Translations under genes and position numbers: made by a program
Assembly (NCBI GenBank): GCA_016721725.1
Contig: JADKHN010000006.1
Span: 1,052,992-1,116,991 of the forward strand
Source of the DNA: Chitinophagaceae bacterium
Lineage (GTDB): Bacteria; Bacteroidota; Bacteroidia; Chitinophagales; Chitinophagaceae
DNA: 64,000 bases
Direction of reading: 5' to 3'
In this document: piece after piece, positions 51,398-61,444 of the stretch
How positions within the stretch are numbered: the stretch's first letter is position 1
How the letters are laid out: every line of letters begins with the position of its first letter
The notes under the pieces: model-generated
What the model was told of the DNA's origin: nothing
The model's input: only the letters and a program-made list of their open reading frames with translations
Database searches by the model: none

Positions 51398-54340
51398 TTA
51401 TTCTGCTGCGATTTTTTCTATACTCAGTTCCTGTAAATGTTCCACTCTCTTATCCAGTACCCCCTGCAGGTAATACTTACCCGGAGTTAGTCCGGCTGTG
51501 CTGATCAACCGGTTCCATTTGCCTGGCTGGGTCGCCGGTATCTTTTCAGACCTTAAAATGACACCCGTTTCATTGGTGAGGAAGAACTCCATTTCTCCGG
51601 CCTTTTTTTGTTCGATCGTAAAACGGATTTGACCGTTTAGATCCGGTTGAATATGGATCATTACTTTTGGTCCGCCCGGGGGTGGGAGATATTGTTTAGG
51701 AGATAAACGATAAGCGGTGTCTCCTGCCGGAAGGCGGAAGCCCGCCACACCACCACTTCCGCAAGGACCGATCAGGGCCCTGAACTCCGTATTTTCCTTT
51801 GCCGTGAAACCGGCCTGAAGTAAAACTTCGTTTCCACCCCGCATCTGTACCCTGGTTCCAACCGATGTTAATAATGAAGCCGTGGAAGTGACACTGTTCG
51901 ACGCCTCATAAAATTCCTGGCCTTCGAGTGTTCCGGTAATGTTCAGGTTTATGTCGCAGGTACTGTATAGATCGCTGCTCCAGATACCACGGCCAAAAGT
52001 TGCGGCCCGGATCCTGTTATCAGGTTCAGAGATGATGAGATCGGTGACCGGTACATAGGGCAGGTTGTTGTAATAGGGCACCCAGTCGGACATGCCGTTA
52101 CCCCGGTAATACACACCGTTATCCGTACCGATATAAGCGTTATTGGCATTGTCCAGCGCGATGCAATTGACCGGTACATTGGGCAAACTGCCACTCATGT
52201 TGATCCAGTTACCCGCAGGAGAGACATTGTAATCGCAATAATAGACTTTCAGGTTACTGGTAAAGCCGCCGAAGGTCACCCAAACTTTCAGTGAATTGGT
52301 GGGATCGACATTGATGCTGGTGATCTTGGTAAAGTTGGAAGGAAAGCCCGGGTCATTGCTTAAGATGTTATTGTTGGTCCAGGTCACTCCGCCATCATCG
52401 CTTCTGCGTAATATTCCCGAAGTGGAATTATAAGCGGCTCCACCGGCCGCATAAATGCGATTCCCGTTACTGGGGCAGGTACGCATGAACCAACCAGCCT
52501 GGATATTGGGTGAAATGGACCAATTGGCTCCTCCATCCGTCGATCTCCAGATGGAATCAGATCCGATGAACAAGGCATTGGCCAATGAGGTATGCACCGC
52601 CATACTCATGGCAAAGGGTTGACCGGATAATGGTGGTGTAATGGAATTGAAAGTATTCCCGCCATCGACTGACCGGTTGATCACCTGGTTGTTCACTGCG
52701 TAAACCGTCGTTGAAGTCACCGCATCATATCCCACAGTAAACCCGTCGCAACAGAAAATCTGGTCAAAATAGGATGTCGCCCCGGTCTTTCTTTTAACCG
52801 CATTGTCTTGTGCCCCTCCAATGAGATTATTGTAATCATCCGGATCAACAGCCATACGGTAGAACTGGGTGATATTCATATCCTCCAGATGAGAGGTCCA
52901 GGTTGCACCATGATTCGTACTGCTGAAGACACCTCCATCGGTTGCGACCCAGAGTTTATTGCCAACCGGGTGATAACCGAGATCGTGGATATCGTCTTTC
53001 AGATCGCCCCGGTAGGTAAAGCTTTGTCCCGAGTCAAGACTATTCCAAACCTGAACGGCTCCGGTTACCAGGGTATTGCTGTTGGTATTGCTGACGGCAA
53101 TGGCAAGATCGTAATTGGATTGTTCAACGATGTCCTGACCATTGGTTGCCCTGCCCAGAATATTTGGCGAATTGGTCTGCAAGCTAAAGTTCAGTCCGGC
53201 ATCATCACTAAGGTAAACGCCTTTGAACCGGTTTGGAATCGGATTTCCGGGCCCATTACCCGGAACACCGCCGGCAAGGAGATAAACCCGGTTGGGTTTA
53301 GATGGCGCGATAGCCAATTCAACACGTCGGGTCGGATTATTGATCTGGGGCGTTACTGAATTGACCGTATCCCAGGACAAACCGCTGTTGGTACTCCTGA
53401 AGAAATAAGAGGTAGAAAAATCAGATTGAGCACCGGTTGCATAGCAGATATTTCCGCTGCCCGGTTTGAACTTCATATTGAAAAACCGACCGTCTCCGAT
53501 CACCAGGCCCCAGGATGTTCCTGCATTCACTGTCATGAATATTCCTTTGTTTGTACAAGCATAGAGAATATTATTATCCGAGGGATGCATGATCAGCCGG
53601 TACCCGGTCAGGTTGGAATAATCCACGCCCGGGAAATCACCCGTTTTGGTCCAGTTCGTCCCGCCGTTCGTTGATTTCAACACCCCGATCGATAAGCGGA
53701 TATAATCGAAGTCCTGCACAAAGCCTCCGAAATTACTATCCCCGTCTCCCGTTAAGAGGTAGATCGTATTGGGATTAACGGGATCAATCACAATGCCGCT
53801 GATCCCGCCGGAAGGAAGGTCGGGTGAGAGGTTGGTCCAGTTCGCCCCGGCATCCGTTGTCCTCCACAAACCGCCGGCGGTGGTACCGGCATAGACCGTA
53901 TTCGCATCGGTGGGATGAAAGGCCAGCCGGTCAACCCGGCCGATCCCGTTATCGGTATTCATCGGTCCGACCGGCGTCCATGATCCGGAAGAACCGGCTA
54001 CGATATTTCCATTACCGCCTGATCCGGAAACAGCCCGGCTGGTGATCCCCGTCGCTTCATACAATTTCCGCGTGATGTTCACAAACTCACCCTGGTCACC
54101 CAACCGGTTGCTCATATACCATTCGAAACGCATCCAGTGCTTGATGCTGCGATTCACCGCATCGGCTCCCAGGCGGTTTTTCGTTTCCGCGTTCCGGTAA
54201 TAAGCTTTCACGGTATTCATTACTTCAGTCAGATCTCCTTTCCCTTTCAGCAGACGATCTAACAGTGTATCCGTCTGTGCAAAGGAGCCGGACAATAAAA
54301 CGGTAACCGAAAGGATCAGGATGAACAGGCTCTTTTTCAT
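51398..54340 (-). CDS. Secreted BNR/propeller glycosidase-like protein with coathanger domain
   Basis: This 980-residue protein has a signal peptide ending SGSFAQ. From about residue 125 it has many BNR/Asp-box-type propeller segments (TDAGANWTNLSPDLPSGG; STNGGTNWTKTGDFP; SDDGGVTWTNNN), like VPS10/sortilin or sialidase-fold proteins. No catalytic sialidase residues were identified. Residues about 815-870 match a 3-coathanger stack domain (EVLLQAGFTAKENTEFRAL). A C-terminal beta domain of about 90 residues ends GKYYLQGVLDKR... and may be a sorting or attachment domain. It starts 29 nt after the paralogous tail-fibre gene at 54370. Confidence 0.8.
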   Translation of the reverse strand: MKKSLFILILSVTVLLSGSFAQTDTLLDRLLKGKGDLTEVMNTVKAYYRNAETKNRLGADAVNRSIKHWMRFEWYMSNRLGDQGEFVNITRKLYEATGITSRAVSGSGGNGNIVAGSSGSWTPVGPMNTDNGIGRVDRLAFHPTDANTVYAGTTAGGLWRTTDAGANWTNLSPDLPSGGISGIVIDPVNPNTIYLLTGDGDSNFGGFVQDFDYIRLSIGVLKSTNGGTNWTKTGDFPGVDYSNLTGYRLIMHPSDNNILYACTNKGIFMTVNAGTSWGLVIGDGRFFNMKFKPGSGNICYATGAQSDFSTSYFFRSTNSGLSWDTVNSVTPQINNPTRRVELAIAPSKPNRVYLLAGGVPGNGPGNPIPNRFKGVYLSDDAGLNFSLQTNSPNILGRATNGQDIVEQSNYDLAIAVSNTNSNTLVTGAVQVWNSLDSGQSFTYRGDLKDDIHDLGYHPVGNKLWVATDGGVFSSTNHGATWTSHLEDMNITQFYRMAVDPDDYNNLIGGAQDNAVKRKTGATSYFDQIFCCDGFTVGYDAVTSTTVYAVNNQVINRSVDGGNTFNSITPPLSGQPFAMSMAVHTSLANALFIGSDSIWRSTDGGANWSISPNIQAGWFMRTCPSNGNRIYAAGGAAYNSTSGILRRSDDGGVTWTNNNILSNDPGFPSNFTKITSINVDPTNSLKVWVTFGGFTSNLKVYYCDYNVSPAGNWINMSGSLPNVPVNCIALDNANNAYIGTDNGVYYRGNGMSDWVPYYNNLPYVPVTDLIISEPDNRIRAATFGRGIWSSDLYSTCDINLNITGTLEGQEFYEASNSVTSTASLLTSVGTRVQMRGGNEVLLQAGFTAKENTEFRALIGPCGSGGVAGFRLPAGDTAYRLSPKQYLPPPGGPKVMIHIQPDLNGQIRFTIEQKKAGEMEFFLTNETGVILRSEKIPATQPGKWNRLISTAGLTPGKYYLQGVLDKRVEHLQELSIEKIAAE

Positions 54341-54369
54341 ACTTGTGCAGTTTTAAGACTTGCTGAATA

Positions 54370-55509
54370 TTATTTACCCGCTTTCAGTTTTTCAACTTCC
54401 TTTTTCAATTCAATGAGGTACAAAGTGAGTTCTTCGATCTTTTCCATCTGCATCTTTTGCATTTCACCAACGTTCAATCCGTTTGTTTCAATGGACTTCG
54501 CGGAAGGTATTCCGGGCAGATGATTGTTCTTGCTGATAAACGCTTCCACTTCATCCAGCCGGGGAAGCCGGTATTTTTGTTCAAAGACATAGTCGGGCCA
54601 GTTGGGCACCAACCGCACCATCAGTTCAGTACAGATCGCTTTCCCGTCAACGGCCAGCTTATATCCGGAAGGGGTCAAGGTTGTTCCCACTCTCAGATTT
54701 CCCGTGATGACGGTGTTCCCATCTACTCCCAGTCGGTGCGAACTGGAGAAGTTGGTCGCGTCGCCGATATAAACATTTCCTCCCGCGTTTTGCAGGTAAA
54801 GATTCGAGGCCGCGCCGTTATTGCGAACCATGATGTCATTATTATCAAATACCAGGTTCGTGGAGGTTTCGGCACCCAACATCAGGAAACCATGCGATGC
54901 AAGACTCGCCGTATATCCGCCAACGATCTGGAACCTGCTGACCGGGCTTGAAATGCCCATTCCGAAATTTCCGTCGGCCATCAGGGTCATCCGGTCGATC
55001 CCTTTTGTATTTAAAACAAGATTGCCCGTCGCATTGGTATTGGGTGTGCCCAGTTTCAAATGGTTGCCTTCCGCTTTGAGTGATCCTTTCTGTGTTCCCG
55101 CGTTCATCAGGCTGATCACCGGATCGGTTGCATTGATCGTGAGTTTATCCGCCGGACTGTTTGTCCCGATCCCCACATTCCCATTATTGGTGGTGAAAAT
55201 ATTGTTGCCATTCCGGTCCCAATGCTTATCCAGGCTGTGCAGTAACTCGACCCAGTTCCCATTCACATCACCCCTGAAAATCCAATAGGTATAAGTGTCC
55301 AGGTCAAATACCGTTAAGCCGAGGGCCGGGGTTACTATGCCGGTTCTTTGTGCCGTAGTTAAACGGGGTATCAGCAAACCTTTTGAATTGCTTTTGATAT
55401 CGAGCATGGCGGTATTATCCGGCTGAGATCCATCCGTATTTACGGATACGCTTTGTGCCTTGGCCAGTGCAGGCAAGATGAGCAGCAGCAGGATGAAGTA
55501 TTTTTTCAT
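54370..55509 (-). CDS. Secreted tail-fibre-like protein (single-repeat paralogue)
   Basis: The ATG at 55509 gives 379 residues starting MKKYFILLLLILPALAKAQSVSV, nearly the same signal peptide and head as the gene at 49735 (NTAMLDIKSNSKGLLIPRL; DLDTYTYWIFRGDVNGNW). It has only one copy of the 70-residue repeat, then a distinct middle and the same C-terminal module (NWPDYVFEQKYRLPRLDEV) and coiled coil (MEKIEELTLYLIELKKEVEKL). A 57-residue longer open frame is rejected because TACCTTGG (55528-55535) looks like the promoter. Confidence 0.82.
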   Translation of the reverse strand: MKKYFILLLLILPALAKAQSVSVNTDGSQPDNTAMLDIKSNSKGLLIPRLTTAQRTGIVTPALGLTVFDLDTYTYWIFRGDVNGNWVELLHSLDKHWDRNGNNIFTTNNGNVGIGTNSPADKLTINATDPVISLMNAGTQKGSLKAEGNHLKLGTPNTNATGNLVLNTKGIDRMTLMADGNFGMGISSPVSRFQIVGGYTASLASHGFLMLGAETSTNLVFDNNDIMVRNNGAASNLYLQNAGGNVYIGDATNFSSSHRLGVDGNTVITGNLRVGTTLTPSGYKLAVDGKAICTELMVRLVPNWPDYVFEQKYRLPRLDEVEAFISKNNHLPGIPSAKSIETNGLNVGEMQKMQMEKIEELTLYLIELKKEVEKLKAGK

Positions 55510-55527
55510 GTTTTTCTGTTTTGAAGT

Positions 55528-55535
55528 CCAAGGTA
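55528..55535 (-). promoter_or_regulatory. Promoter box TACCTTGG before the paralogue
   Basis: The same one-mismatch TAnnTTTG variant as at 51339-51346 lies 18 nt before the chosen ATG at 55509. It supports this start. Confidence 0.5.
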
Positions 55536-55768
55536 TTTCTGTCCCTGCATTTAAATTACTCCGGGTTAGTTTACGGCAGGGACAGCCTATCCTATGGTAT
55601 GACTCAATTTTTTCCGGCCATGATTTAAAAGAAAGACCATCGATCCTCTTTCTCCATAAACCTTCGGTCAGCAACCTCATTTTATCTTATTCCCCGCAGT
55701 TCATTAACCATCCGATAACTCATAGTTGCCGTTTACTAAGCAATCCCTATGCGGTAACGGGGTGTGAT

Positions 55769-55776
55769 TAATTTTG
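55769..55776 (+). promoter_or_regulatory. -7 box TAATTTTG of the T9SS cargo gene
   Basis: This perfect TAnnTTTG lies 18 nt before the ATG at 55795. A TTG that could start a seven-residue longer protein overlaps the box. Confidence 0.65.
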
Positions 55777-55794
55777 GGACAAATAGCATTTACG

Positions 55795-58317
55795 ATGAAA
55801 AAAGCGGTTATTCTTTCCCTCATCATTTTGATGACAATTCCTGGCCTCAAATCCTGGGCACAACAAACCATACATGTAACCGGTGGCGCATTCCTTACGG
55901 TACAGAACGGCGCATCCTTATATGTCAATGGAGGTATCAGCCTGGATGACAATGCCATATTAAGTAATTCAGGCATAGTGACCATTGGCAGGCTGGGTGC
56001 GGATACAGCTGATTTTACCGACCAGTCGGCCATACCCGTCAATTACGGGAATGGGAAATTCGTATTCTATGGTACGGGTATTCAAAACATCAGGGGCGGG
56101 ATATTCCAAGACCTGGAAATCAATAATGCGTCGGGTGTAAAACTGCAATGCAATGTGAACGTCATTAATAACCTGAACCTGATCAGCGGAAATTTGTACA
56201 TCAACAACAAGACCTTGACGTTGAGTGGCCCGGTAACCGGTACGGGTAACCTTAGGGGAAGCCTGTTTTCCAACCTGAATATCCTGGGACCGGTCGGCAC
56301 CTTGAATTTTGACCAGTCCGATTCTGCTTCCCGTTCTTTGAAAGACCTTACACTGAGTGGCGCCGCAACGGCTGCAACCTTAGGTAATGCCTTACAATTA
56401 TATGGCCAGTTGGAAGTGCAAGGCTGCACTTTTCACCTGAATGATCAAAGCCTTGTGCTCAAATCAACCGGCAATGGCTTCAGTGGCACGGCCTGTGTGG
56501 GAAATCTGAGCGGAAGCACAGTTGATGGCGCAACGAATGTGACGGTAGAAAGGTTTATTGATAATCCCAAACGATCCTGGCATTTGTTAAGCGCCAGGGC
56601 GGTAACGGGAACCCAGACCATCAAACAAGCCTGGCAGGAGAACGGAGGGCCCATCATTGCAGGGCAGGGAACACTGGTCACTTCGAACCTGTTCAACGGA
56701 ACGAACGGATATGATATGGCTTCGATCAGCGCTTCGGTGTTGATCCATAACCAGGGAGGATTTGCCGGTCCATCCTGGGATTATAACCTGTCCAACACCA
56801 ATACCACCATTTTATCTTCACGCCCCGGCTATATGGTGTTTGTACGCGGTGACAGGAACTATACCCCTGCGAATGCGCCATCAACCAGTTCAACCGTTTT
56901 AAGAACGAATGGAACATTGACCCAGGGCAACCAGTCGGCCTTCATCTCTTCTTCCGGTACCGGAAGAACACTGGTGGCGAATCCCTATGCCTGCCCGATC
57001 GATATGGAACCGGTATTCAATACAACGGCCAACCTGGCACAGGACATGTATATCTGGGATCCTTCATTGACCGGAAATTTTGGCGTGGGAGGATACCGTG
57101 TGGTGGAAAGGACCGGTCAGGAAACATACCAGCAAACACCGGTTGTTTTAGGTGGAGGCGCACAATCCGATCCCGCGGCAAGATACATTCATTCGGGGCA
57201 GGCTTTTTTCCTGCGCACCACAGGAACCACCGGCACAACGGACGCCACGGTCAGCTTTACGGAAAACATGAAAGCCTTATCGGTTTCAACCGTGAATCCC
57301 ATCGTGACTAACGGGCAGGAACAACAATTGCTGGCCAACCTGCTGGTGTTGAATCCAGACAGCACGAATTATCTGTCGGATGGATTCAGGATCCGTTTCG
57401 ACAGCTCCTATCAAAACGCGATCACTGACGATATTGAAAAAATGGGAAACTTCAATGAGAATATATCTTCCCTGAGGGCGGGTAAAAAACTGATCGTTGA
57501 GAAGCGACCGCTGATCGGCCTGCGGGATACAATATTCATCCGGCTGGGAAATACCGGGATAAAAAATTACCGCTTCCAGATCGGAACGCTGTTTTTTACC
57601 CAACCGGGTGTTGTCGCTTACCTGGAAGATGTTTATTCCAACAGCCGGAGGCCCCTGGATCTTTCCGGTTCGGTCAACGAGATCGATTTTAACATCACCG
57701 CTGATCTTCCATCGGCCAATCCCGACCGGTTCAGGATCGTATTCACTTCAGCAGCGACCTTACCGGTCAGCTTTACCCGGGTAAGGGCAGCCCGGCAGAA
57801 CGATCATATCCTGGTTGAATGGAAGGTCAGCCAGGAACAGGATATCAAACATTATACGGTTGAAAGGTCTGCGGACGGCATTAATTTCAGCTGGCTTGGG
57901 ATCGTGAATGCCAATGGGAATACGAACGGCATGAACGACTATTCCTGGAAGGACCTTTCTCCCATCAATGGAGATAATTTCTATCGCATCCTGAGTACGG
58001 GTCTCAGCGGAGCCCTGAAGATGAGTGAAACGGTGAAAGTGGCATTTGAAAACACGGGAAGCGGGCTCGTCGTATATCCAAATCCCGTGATCGGACAAAA
58101 GATCCAATTAAGCGCGACAGGACTGGCGAAAGGCATCTATCAATTCGAAATGTATAATGCCATCGGCCAACGGGTATTGACCAGTTCAATATATCATCCC
58201 GGAGGTAACGGCATACTGCTGATCCCGACCGGTTCAGTGCCTGTGGGCAGGTATTTTCTGAAGATCATCAGGCCCGACAGGTCGGTGTTGAAGAGGGATC
58301 TGCTGATTGCAGAATAA
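55795..58317 (+). CDS. Large secreted protein with T9SS type A sorting domain
   Basis: From the ATG at 55795 the protein has 840 residues with a signal peptide MKKAVILSLIILMTIPGLKSWAQ. The first 240 residues are parallel-beta or left-handed-helix-like repeats (GASLYVNGGISLDDNAILSNSG; DLEINNASGVKLQCNVNVINNLNL). A middle domain (residues 250-640) has SFIDNPKRSWHLLSAR-like and ANPYACPIDMEPVF segments common to large Bacteroidetes surface proteins. The C-terminus has a fibronectin-like domain (VEWKVSQEQDIKHYTVERSADG) and a type A sorting signal (LVVYPNPVIGQKIQL ... RYFLKIIRPDRSVLKRDLLIAE). T9SS would export it and fix it to the outer membrane. Confidence 0.88.
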   Translation: MKKAVILSLIILMTIPGLKSWAQQTIHVTGGAFLTVQNGASLYVNGGISLDDNAILSNSGIVTIGRLGADTADFTDQSAIPVNYGNGKFVFYGTGIQNIRGGIFQDLEINNASGVKLQCNVNVINNLNLISGNLYINNKTLTLSGPVTGTGNLRGSLFSNLNILGPVGTLNFDQSDSASRSLKDLTLSGAATAATLGNALQLYGQLEVQGCTFHLNDQSLVLKSTGNGFSGTACVGNLSGSTVDGATNVTVERFIDNPKRSWHLLSARAVTGTQTIKQAWQENGGPIIAGQGTLVTSNLFNGTNGYDMASISASVLIHNQGGFAGPSWDYNLSNTNTTILSSRPGYMVFVRGDRNYTPANAPSTSSTVLRTNGTLTQGNQSAFISSSGTGRTLVANPYACPIDMEPVFNTTANLAQDMYIWDPSLTGNFGVGGYRVVERTGQETYQQTPVVLGGGAQSDPAARYIHSGQAFFLRTTGTTGTTDATVSFTENMKALSVSTVNPIVTNGQEQQLLANLLVLNPDSTNYLSDGFRIRFDSSYQNAITDDIEKMGNFNENISSLRAGKKLIVEKRPLIGLRDTIFIRLGNTGIKNYRFQIGTLFFTQPGVVAYLEDVYSNSRRPLDLSGSVNEIDFNITADLPSANPDRFRIVFTSAATLPVSFTRVRAARQNDHILVEWKVSQEQDIKHYTVERSADGINFSWLGIVNANGNTNGMNDYSWKDLSPINGDNFYRILSTGLSGALKMSETVKVAFENTGSGLVVYPNPVIGQKIQLSATGLAKGIYQFEMYNAIGQRVLTSSIYHPGGNGILLIPTGSVPVGRYFLKIIRPDRSVLKRDLLIAE

Positions 58318-58383
58318 ATGAACAGGGCGACTGAAAAAGAGCTGTATTAAAGGTCAGACAAAAGTCATCACAAAACCGGTTAG

Positions 58384-58426
58384 AAAAAAAAGACCCCGGT
58401 CATCTGTAAGACAGAATACCGGGGTC
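58384..58426 (-). terminator. Terminator of the DUF4242 gene
   Basis: A 9-bp GACCCCGGT / ACCGGGGTC stem is followed by eight T on the minus strand, 23 bases after the stop codon. Confidence 0.85.
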
Positions 58427-58448
58427 AATACGGTTCTACGGGAGTAAC

Positions 58449-58721
58449 CTACTCGGAAGTTGTCGGGTCGATGATATTAGCCACTTCGTTCACCTGGTTA
58501 GCGGGGAAACCACCCTGGCTGGCATGTTCCAGTACCATTTCCTTATTGGGTGCGATATACACACAGTAAATCTTATCATCCGTAACATAACTATGAACCC
58601 ATTGTATCTGGGGGCCCATTTTACTGAGCACTCCGCAGGATGTCTGGGAAATGGCTTTCAATTGTTCCGCGGATAGTTTTCCGGCGCCGGGGATCTCTCT
58701 TTCAATAACATACTTGGGCAT
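58449..58721 (-). CDS. DUF4242 (nickel-binding-like ferredoxin fold) protein
   Basis: This 90-residue protein starts MPKYVIEREIPGAGKLSAEQL and continues SQTSCGVLSKMGPQIQWVHSYVTDDKIYCVYIAP, the DUF4242 pattern. Its length is usual for the family, a small dimeric alpha/beta fold whose function is not established. It has no signal peptide, is probably cytoplasmic, and has its own terminator. Confidence 0.88.
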   Translation of the reverse strand: MPKYVIEREIPGAGKLSAEQLKAISQTSCGVLSKMGPQIQWVHSYVTDDKIYCVYIAPNKEMVLEHASQGGFPANQVNEVANIIDPTTSE

Positions 58722-58805
58722 TGTACTGTTTTGTTTAATAATGGATTAAAATAAGCAGGTTAAATATAATGTTTTTATTGATCTGCAGGAAGTTCATCCA
58801 ACCGC

Positions 58806-59234
58806 TCATTGTTTCAAACGGCCCCGCATGCCATAAACCATCACCACCAATGAGAACACCATGGTCAATCCAACCCCTACCAGGCCAGCTGTGACCAGGT
58901 TCTCCTGCCATTCGGAGCCGGTGAAGCCGGCGCCACCGATGGGCGTAACCCTGGATGTACCCAGCATCGCGGAAAGCAAGGTAAAGAACCAGTTCATGAT
59001 CGTACCATACAGCAAGGTCCAGTATAAAACCTTTTTTAACCAGGCGGATAATTTCAATTCATTCCAGACAAATCCGGCGACCACGAGAAATGTTCCGTTC
59101 GTGACTCCCTCCATATGTGCGGCCAGTCCCATCCGGACATTCTTAAATTCCATTATGACCAATCCGGTGACAAGACCAAGAAGGAATAAAAACAGGCCCA
59201 GCATTTTAAGCCGCCTTGAAATAATGTCGTTCAT
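58806..59234 (-). CDS. Hydroxylaminobenzene mutase-like (HabA/HabB) membrane protein
   Basis: This 142-residue protein has four membrane helices (MLGLFLFLLGLVTGLVIMEF; TNGTFLVVAGFVWNEL; VLYWTLLYGTIMNWFFTLLSA; LVTAGLVGVGLTMVFSLVVMVYGM). Motifs RMGLAAHMEGVTNG and LYGTIMNWFFTLLSAMLG with SRVTPIGG match my memory of the hydroxylaminobenzene mutase family. That enzyme rearranges hydroxylaminobenzene to 2-aminophenol; whether this protein does so is inference, and many members are uncharacterised. It sits next to the frameshifted accessory region but is itself intact. Confidence 0.6.
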   Translation of the reverse strand: MNDIISRRLKMLGLFLFLLGLVTGLVIMEFKNVRMGLAAHMEGVTNGTFLVVAGFVWNELKLSAWLKKVLYWTLLYGTIMNWFFTLLSAMLGTSRVTPIGGAGFTGSEWQENLVTAGLVGVGLTMVFSLVVMVYGMRGRLKQ

Positions 59235-59381
59235 ATTTCCGTGTTTTAAGGTTATTTAAGTCTATCACAGAGAGAATATTGGATATCCGAACCCCTAACA
59301 GCAAAGTCCTTCGATGATCTCGATCCGGAATCGTTCCAGTGGAAGACCCGGTTTATTGGAGTCGGGTTATGGATAGCGGTT

Positions 59382-59942
59382 TCAGATCCTCAGCAAACCC
59401 CTGAATCCCCTGGCAGCATAATAAGACTGGGCGCCGTTATGATATACAAAGACATTGCCGTAGCGGAAATCAGCAAAGAGGGCACCGCCGAGCTTCTGAT
59501 CTCAGCGGGTGTTTTCAACCAGCTTGAAGTCTTCGCGTCGAAATGTCCGAGTTGCTGCAGCTCCCGGTATTCTGCTTCTGTTAAAGTTCAATGCCCATGG
59601 CAGAAGCCATATCAACAGCGTTATGTTCAGGTTTAAACTCTTTCTTGACTCCAATCCTTCCTGGTCGTAACAAATGCTTCTGCGGCCGATCGGACTTTCT
59701 GCCGAACAATCAACAAAAATATATTCCCCTGTTGTTTTATCCTGTCCGACAACATCCGGTTCACCGCCCGTTCTTTCCATTTCATAGAGTGACCACAGTT
59801 TTTGATGCCCGGCGTTCAGTTTTACCAGTACTTTTTCCCAGACCAGGTATATATGGCGCATCCTGTTTTTCTCAAAACGGTTTTTCAGGATACCGATCAA
59901 TTCGTCCCGTTGTTTTGAAGTTAATTTGAATGTCCCCATCAT
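59382..59942 (-). pseudogene. DUF4256 family gene with three single-base frameshifts
   Basis: The reading frame begins TFKLTSKQRDELIGILKNRF and runs through RTGGEPDVVGQDKTTGEYIF and CSAESPIGRRSICYDQEGLESRK, which fits DUF4256. It then breaks. A missing A at 59641-59643 restores KEFKPEHNAVDMASAMGIEL, a missing T at 59583-59585 restores TEAEYRELQQLGHFDAKTSSW, and a missing A at 59494-59495 restores FADFRYGNVFVYHNGAQSYY up to the TGA at 59382. All three are single-base losses in homopolymers. This is either a decayed gene or sequencing error. Confidence 0.85.
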
Positions 59943-60043
59943 GGTAATTTTTACCCAGTTTGACCAATATACAGTCCGACTGAGAAGGGCTATCTATAGC
60001 CTGGGAATTAGACTGCCGATTTCAGGCGTTCGCTTTTTTAAAA

Positions 60044-60480
60044 CTATACTTTCCCGTTATATTTCGGGTCAAAATCAACCATCCATTCAATACCATATTT
60101 GTCCCTGAACATTCCAAAATAAGAACCCCAGGGACTGTCGGAAATAGGCATTTCAATTTGTCCACCTGCTGAAAGTCCGTAAAATAATTTCTCGGCCTCT
60201 TCCTTGCTTTCTGCACTGATTGAAATTTTGCTTCTGTTTTCATTTTCATTTGTCCGTCCCAATATTTCGGGAACATCATTAGCCATTACATACTTTTGCC
60301 AATCGGCAAAGCAATATGCATTATTTTATCAGCTTCCTTTTCTGCAACCGGAAATTCAGCGCTTGCCAGGTCTTTGAACCGCATGATTGTTGCAAAGTCC
60401 CCGCCAAATACTGATTTGTAAAAGTTGAATGCTTCTTCTGCATTGCCGTTGAAGTTAATGTGAGGATTGATAAGTGCCAT
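60044..60480 (-). pseudogene. VOC/PhnB-like glyoxalase-fold gene with one frameshift
   Basis: The first part (60286-60480) reads MALINPHINFNGNAEEAFNFYKSVFGG, with NPHINFNGNAEEAF typical of PhnB-like vicinal oxygen chelate proteins. The second part (60044-60286) reads ANDVPEILGRTNENENRSKISISAESKEEAEKLF and ends with SPWGSYFGMFRDKYGIEWMVDFDP. One missing A in the run at 60294-60297 joins them into about 145 residues, the normal length. The function is not known; some family members give drug or antibiotic tolerance. Confidence 0.85.
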
Positions 60481-60768
60481 AATTTTATTTTAGATCATAA
60501 TTTTCATGCTTGCCCTATTCGTTCTTTCAACTTGCCTGTGGCCTCAGGGGTCGCTCTACTATGACGCCTAACGTCAAGGGCCTGGCGATGTGGTGGAATT
60601 TGAAATTCGTCCTCCCGGAACTACAGTCCAATGATAATACAAAGATGAATCTAACAACCAAAAGCCTCACAGAATTACGTCTGCCGAAACCGCTGCTGAT
60701 AGCAATAAAATGCTGAAACTACCAACGTCCAGCCTCCCTATTGCCAAACCGCTTGTTACGGGCTGGTT
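60481..60768. other. Noncoding block with attC-like inverted ends between aquaporin and VOC genes
   Basis: On the plus strand GCCTAAC (60566-60572) is an exact match to the RYYYAAC integron core. An inverse-like GTTACGGGC lies at 60755-60763. Between them TGGCGATGTGGTGGAA (60583-60598) is an imperfect inverted match (10 of 16) to 60731-60746. The layout resembles an integron attC hairpin after a gene, but no integrase lies in the window. I see no gene here. Confidence 0.35.
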
Positions 60769-61444
60769 TTATTCAGATTTAAAATATTTGTATACTATTC
60801 CTGCTAACGCTGCCCCTGCGACTGGAATTAAAATAAATAGCCAAAGTTGAGAAATTGCCCAGTCACCAACAAAAATAGCCTGACTGATACTTCTTGCCGG
60901 ATTAACTGAAGTATTTGTCACGGGGATACTTATTAAGTGTATGAGTGTCAATGCAAGTCCAATGGCCATGCCCGCAAATCCCTTTGGAGCCTTCTCATCT
61001 GTTGCACCTAAAATTACAAGTAAAAACATAAATGTCATTACAAATTCGGTTACAATAGCTGCGAGCATACTATATTTTCCAGGGGAGTGTTCTCCATACC
61101 CATTGGCAGCAAAGTCTCCAATTGAGCTTCCGTTTCCTGTTACAATAATATACAAAACAGCTGCAGCTGCTATTCCTCCTGCTACTTGTGATGCTATATA
61201 AGGTACAATTTCCCTTGCAGAGATTCTGCCTCCCATCCATAAACCAATCGTGACAGCTGGATTTAAATGGGCACCTGAAATATGTCCAAATGAATACGCA
61301 ATTGTCAAAACGGTTAAACCGAATGCAAATGAAACTCCAAGTAGTCCGATGCCTACGTTAGGAAAACCAGGCTAACATTGCGCTTTCCGCAACCTCCTGA
61401 TACAAGCCAAAATGTTCCGATAAATTCTGCGAAATATTTTTCAT
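60769..61444 (-). pseudogene. aqpZ: Aquaporin Z with frameshifted N-terminus
   Basis: Residues from HISGAHLNPAVTIG to TNTSVNPARSISQAIF contain both NPA boxes of an aquaporin; the C-terminal helix ends VYKYFKSE. Upstream, the sequence for the first helix is recoverable only by changing frame: a missing A near 61436, an extra A near 61384 and a change near 61370 give the expected KKYFAEFIGTFWLVSGGCGSA and FPNVGIGLLGVSFAFGLTVL. As written the open frame starts at 61308 and lacks the first helix. The coding sequence is visibly more A/T-rich than that of the genes before 59 kb. Confidence 0.85.
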
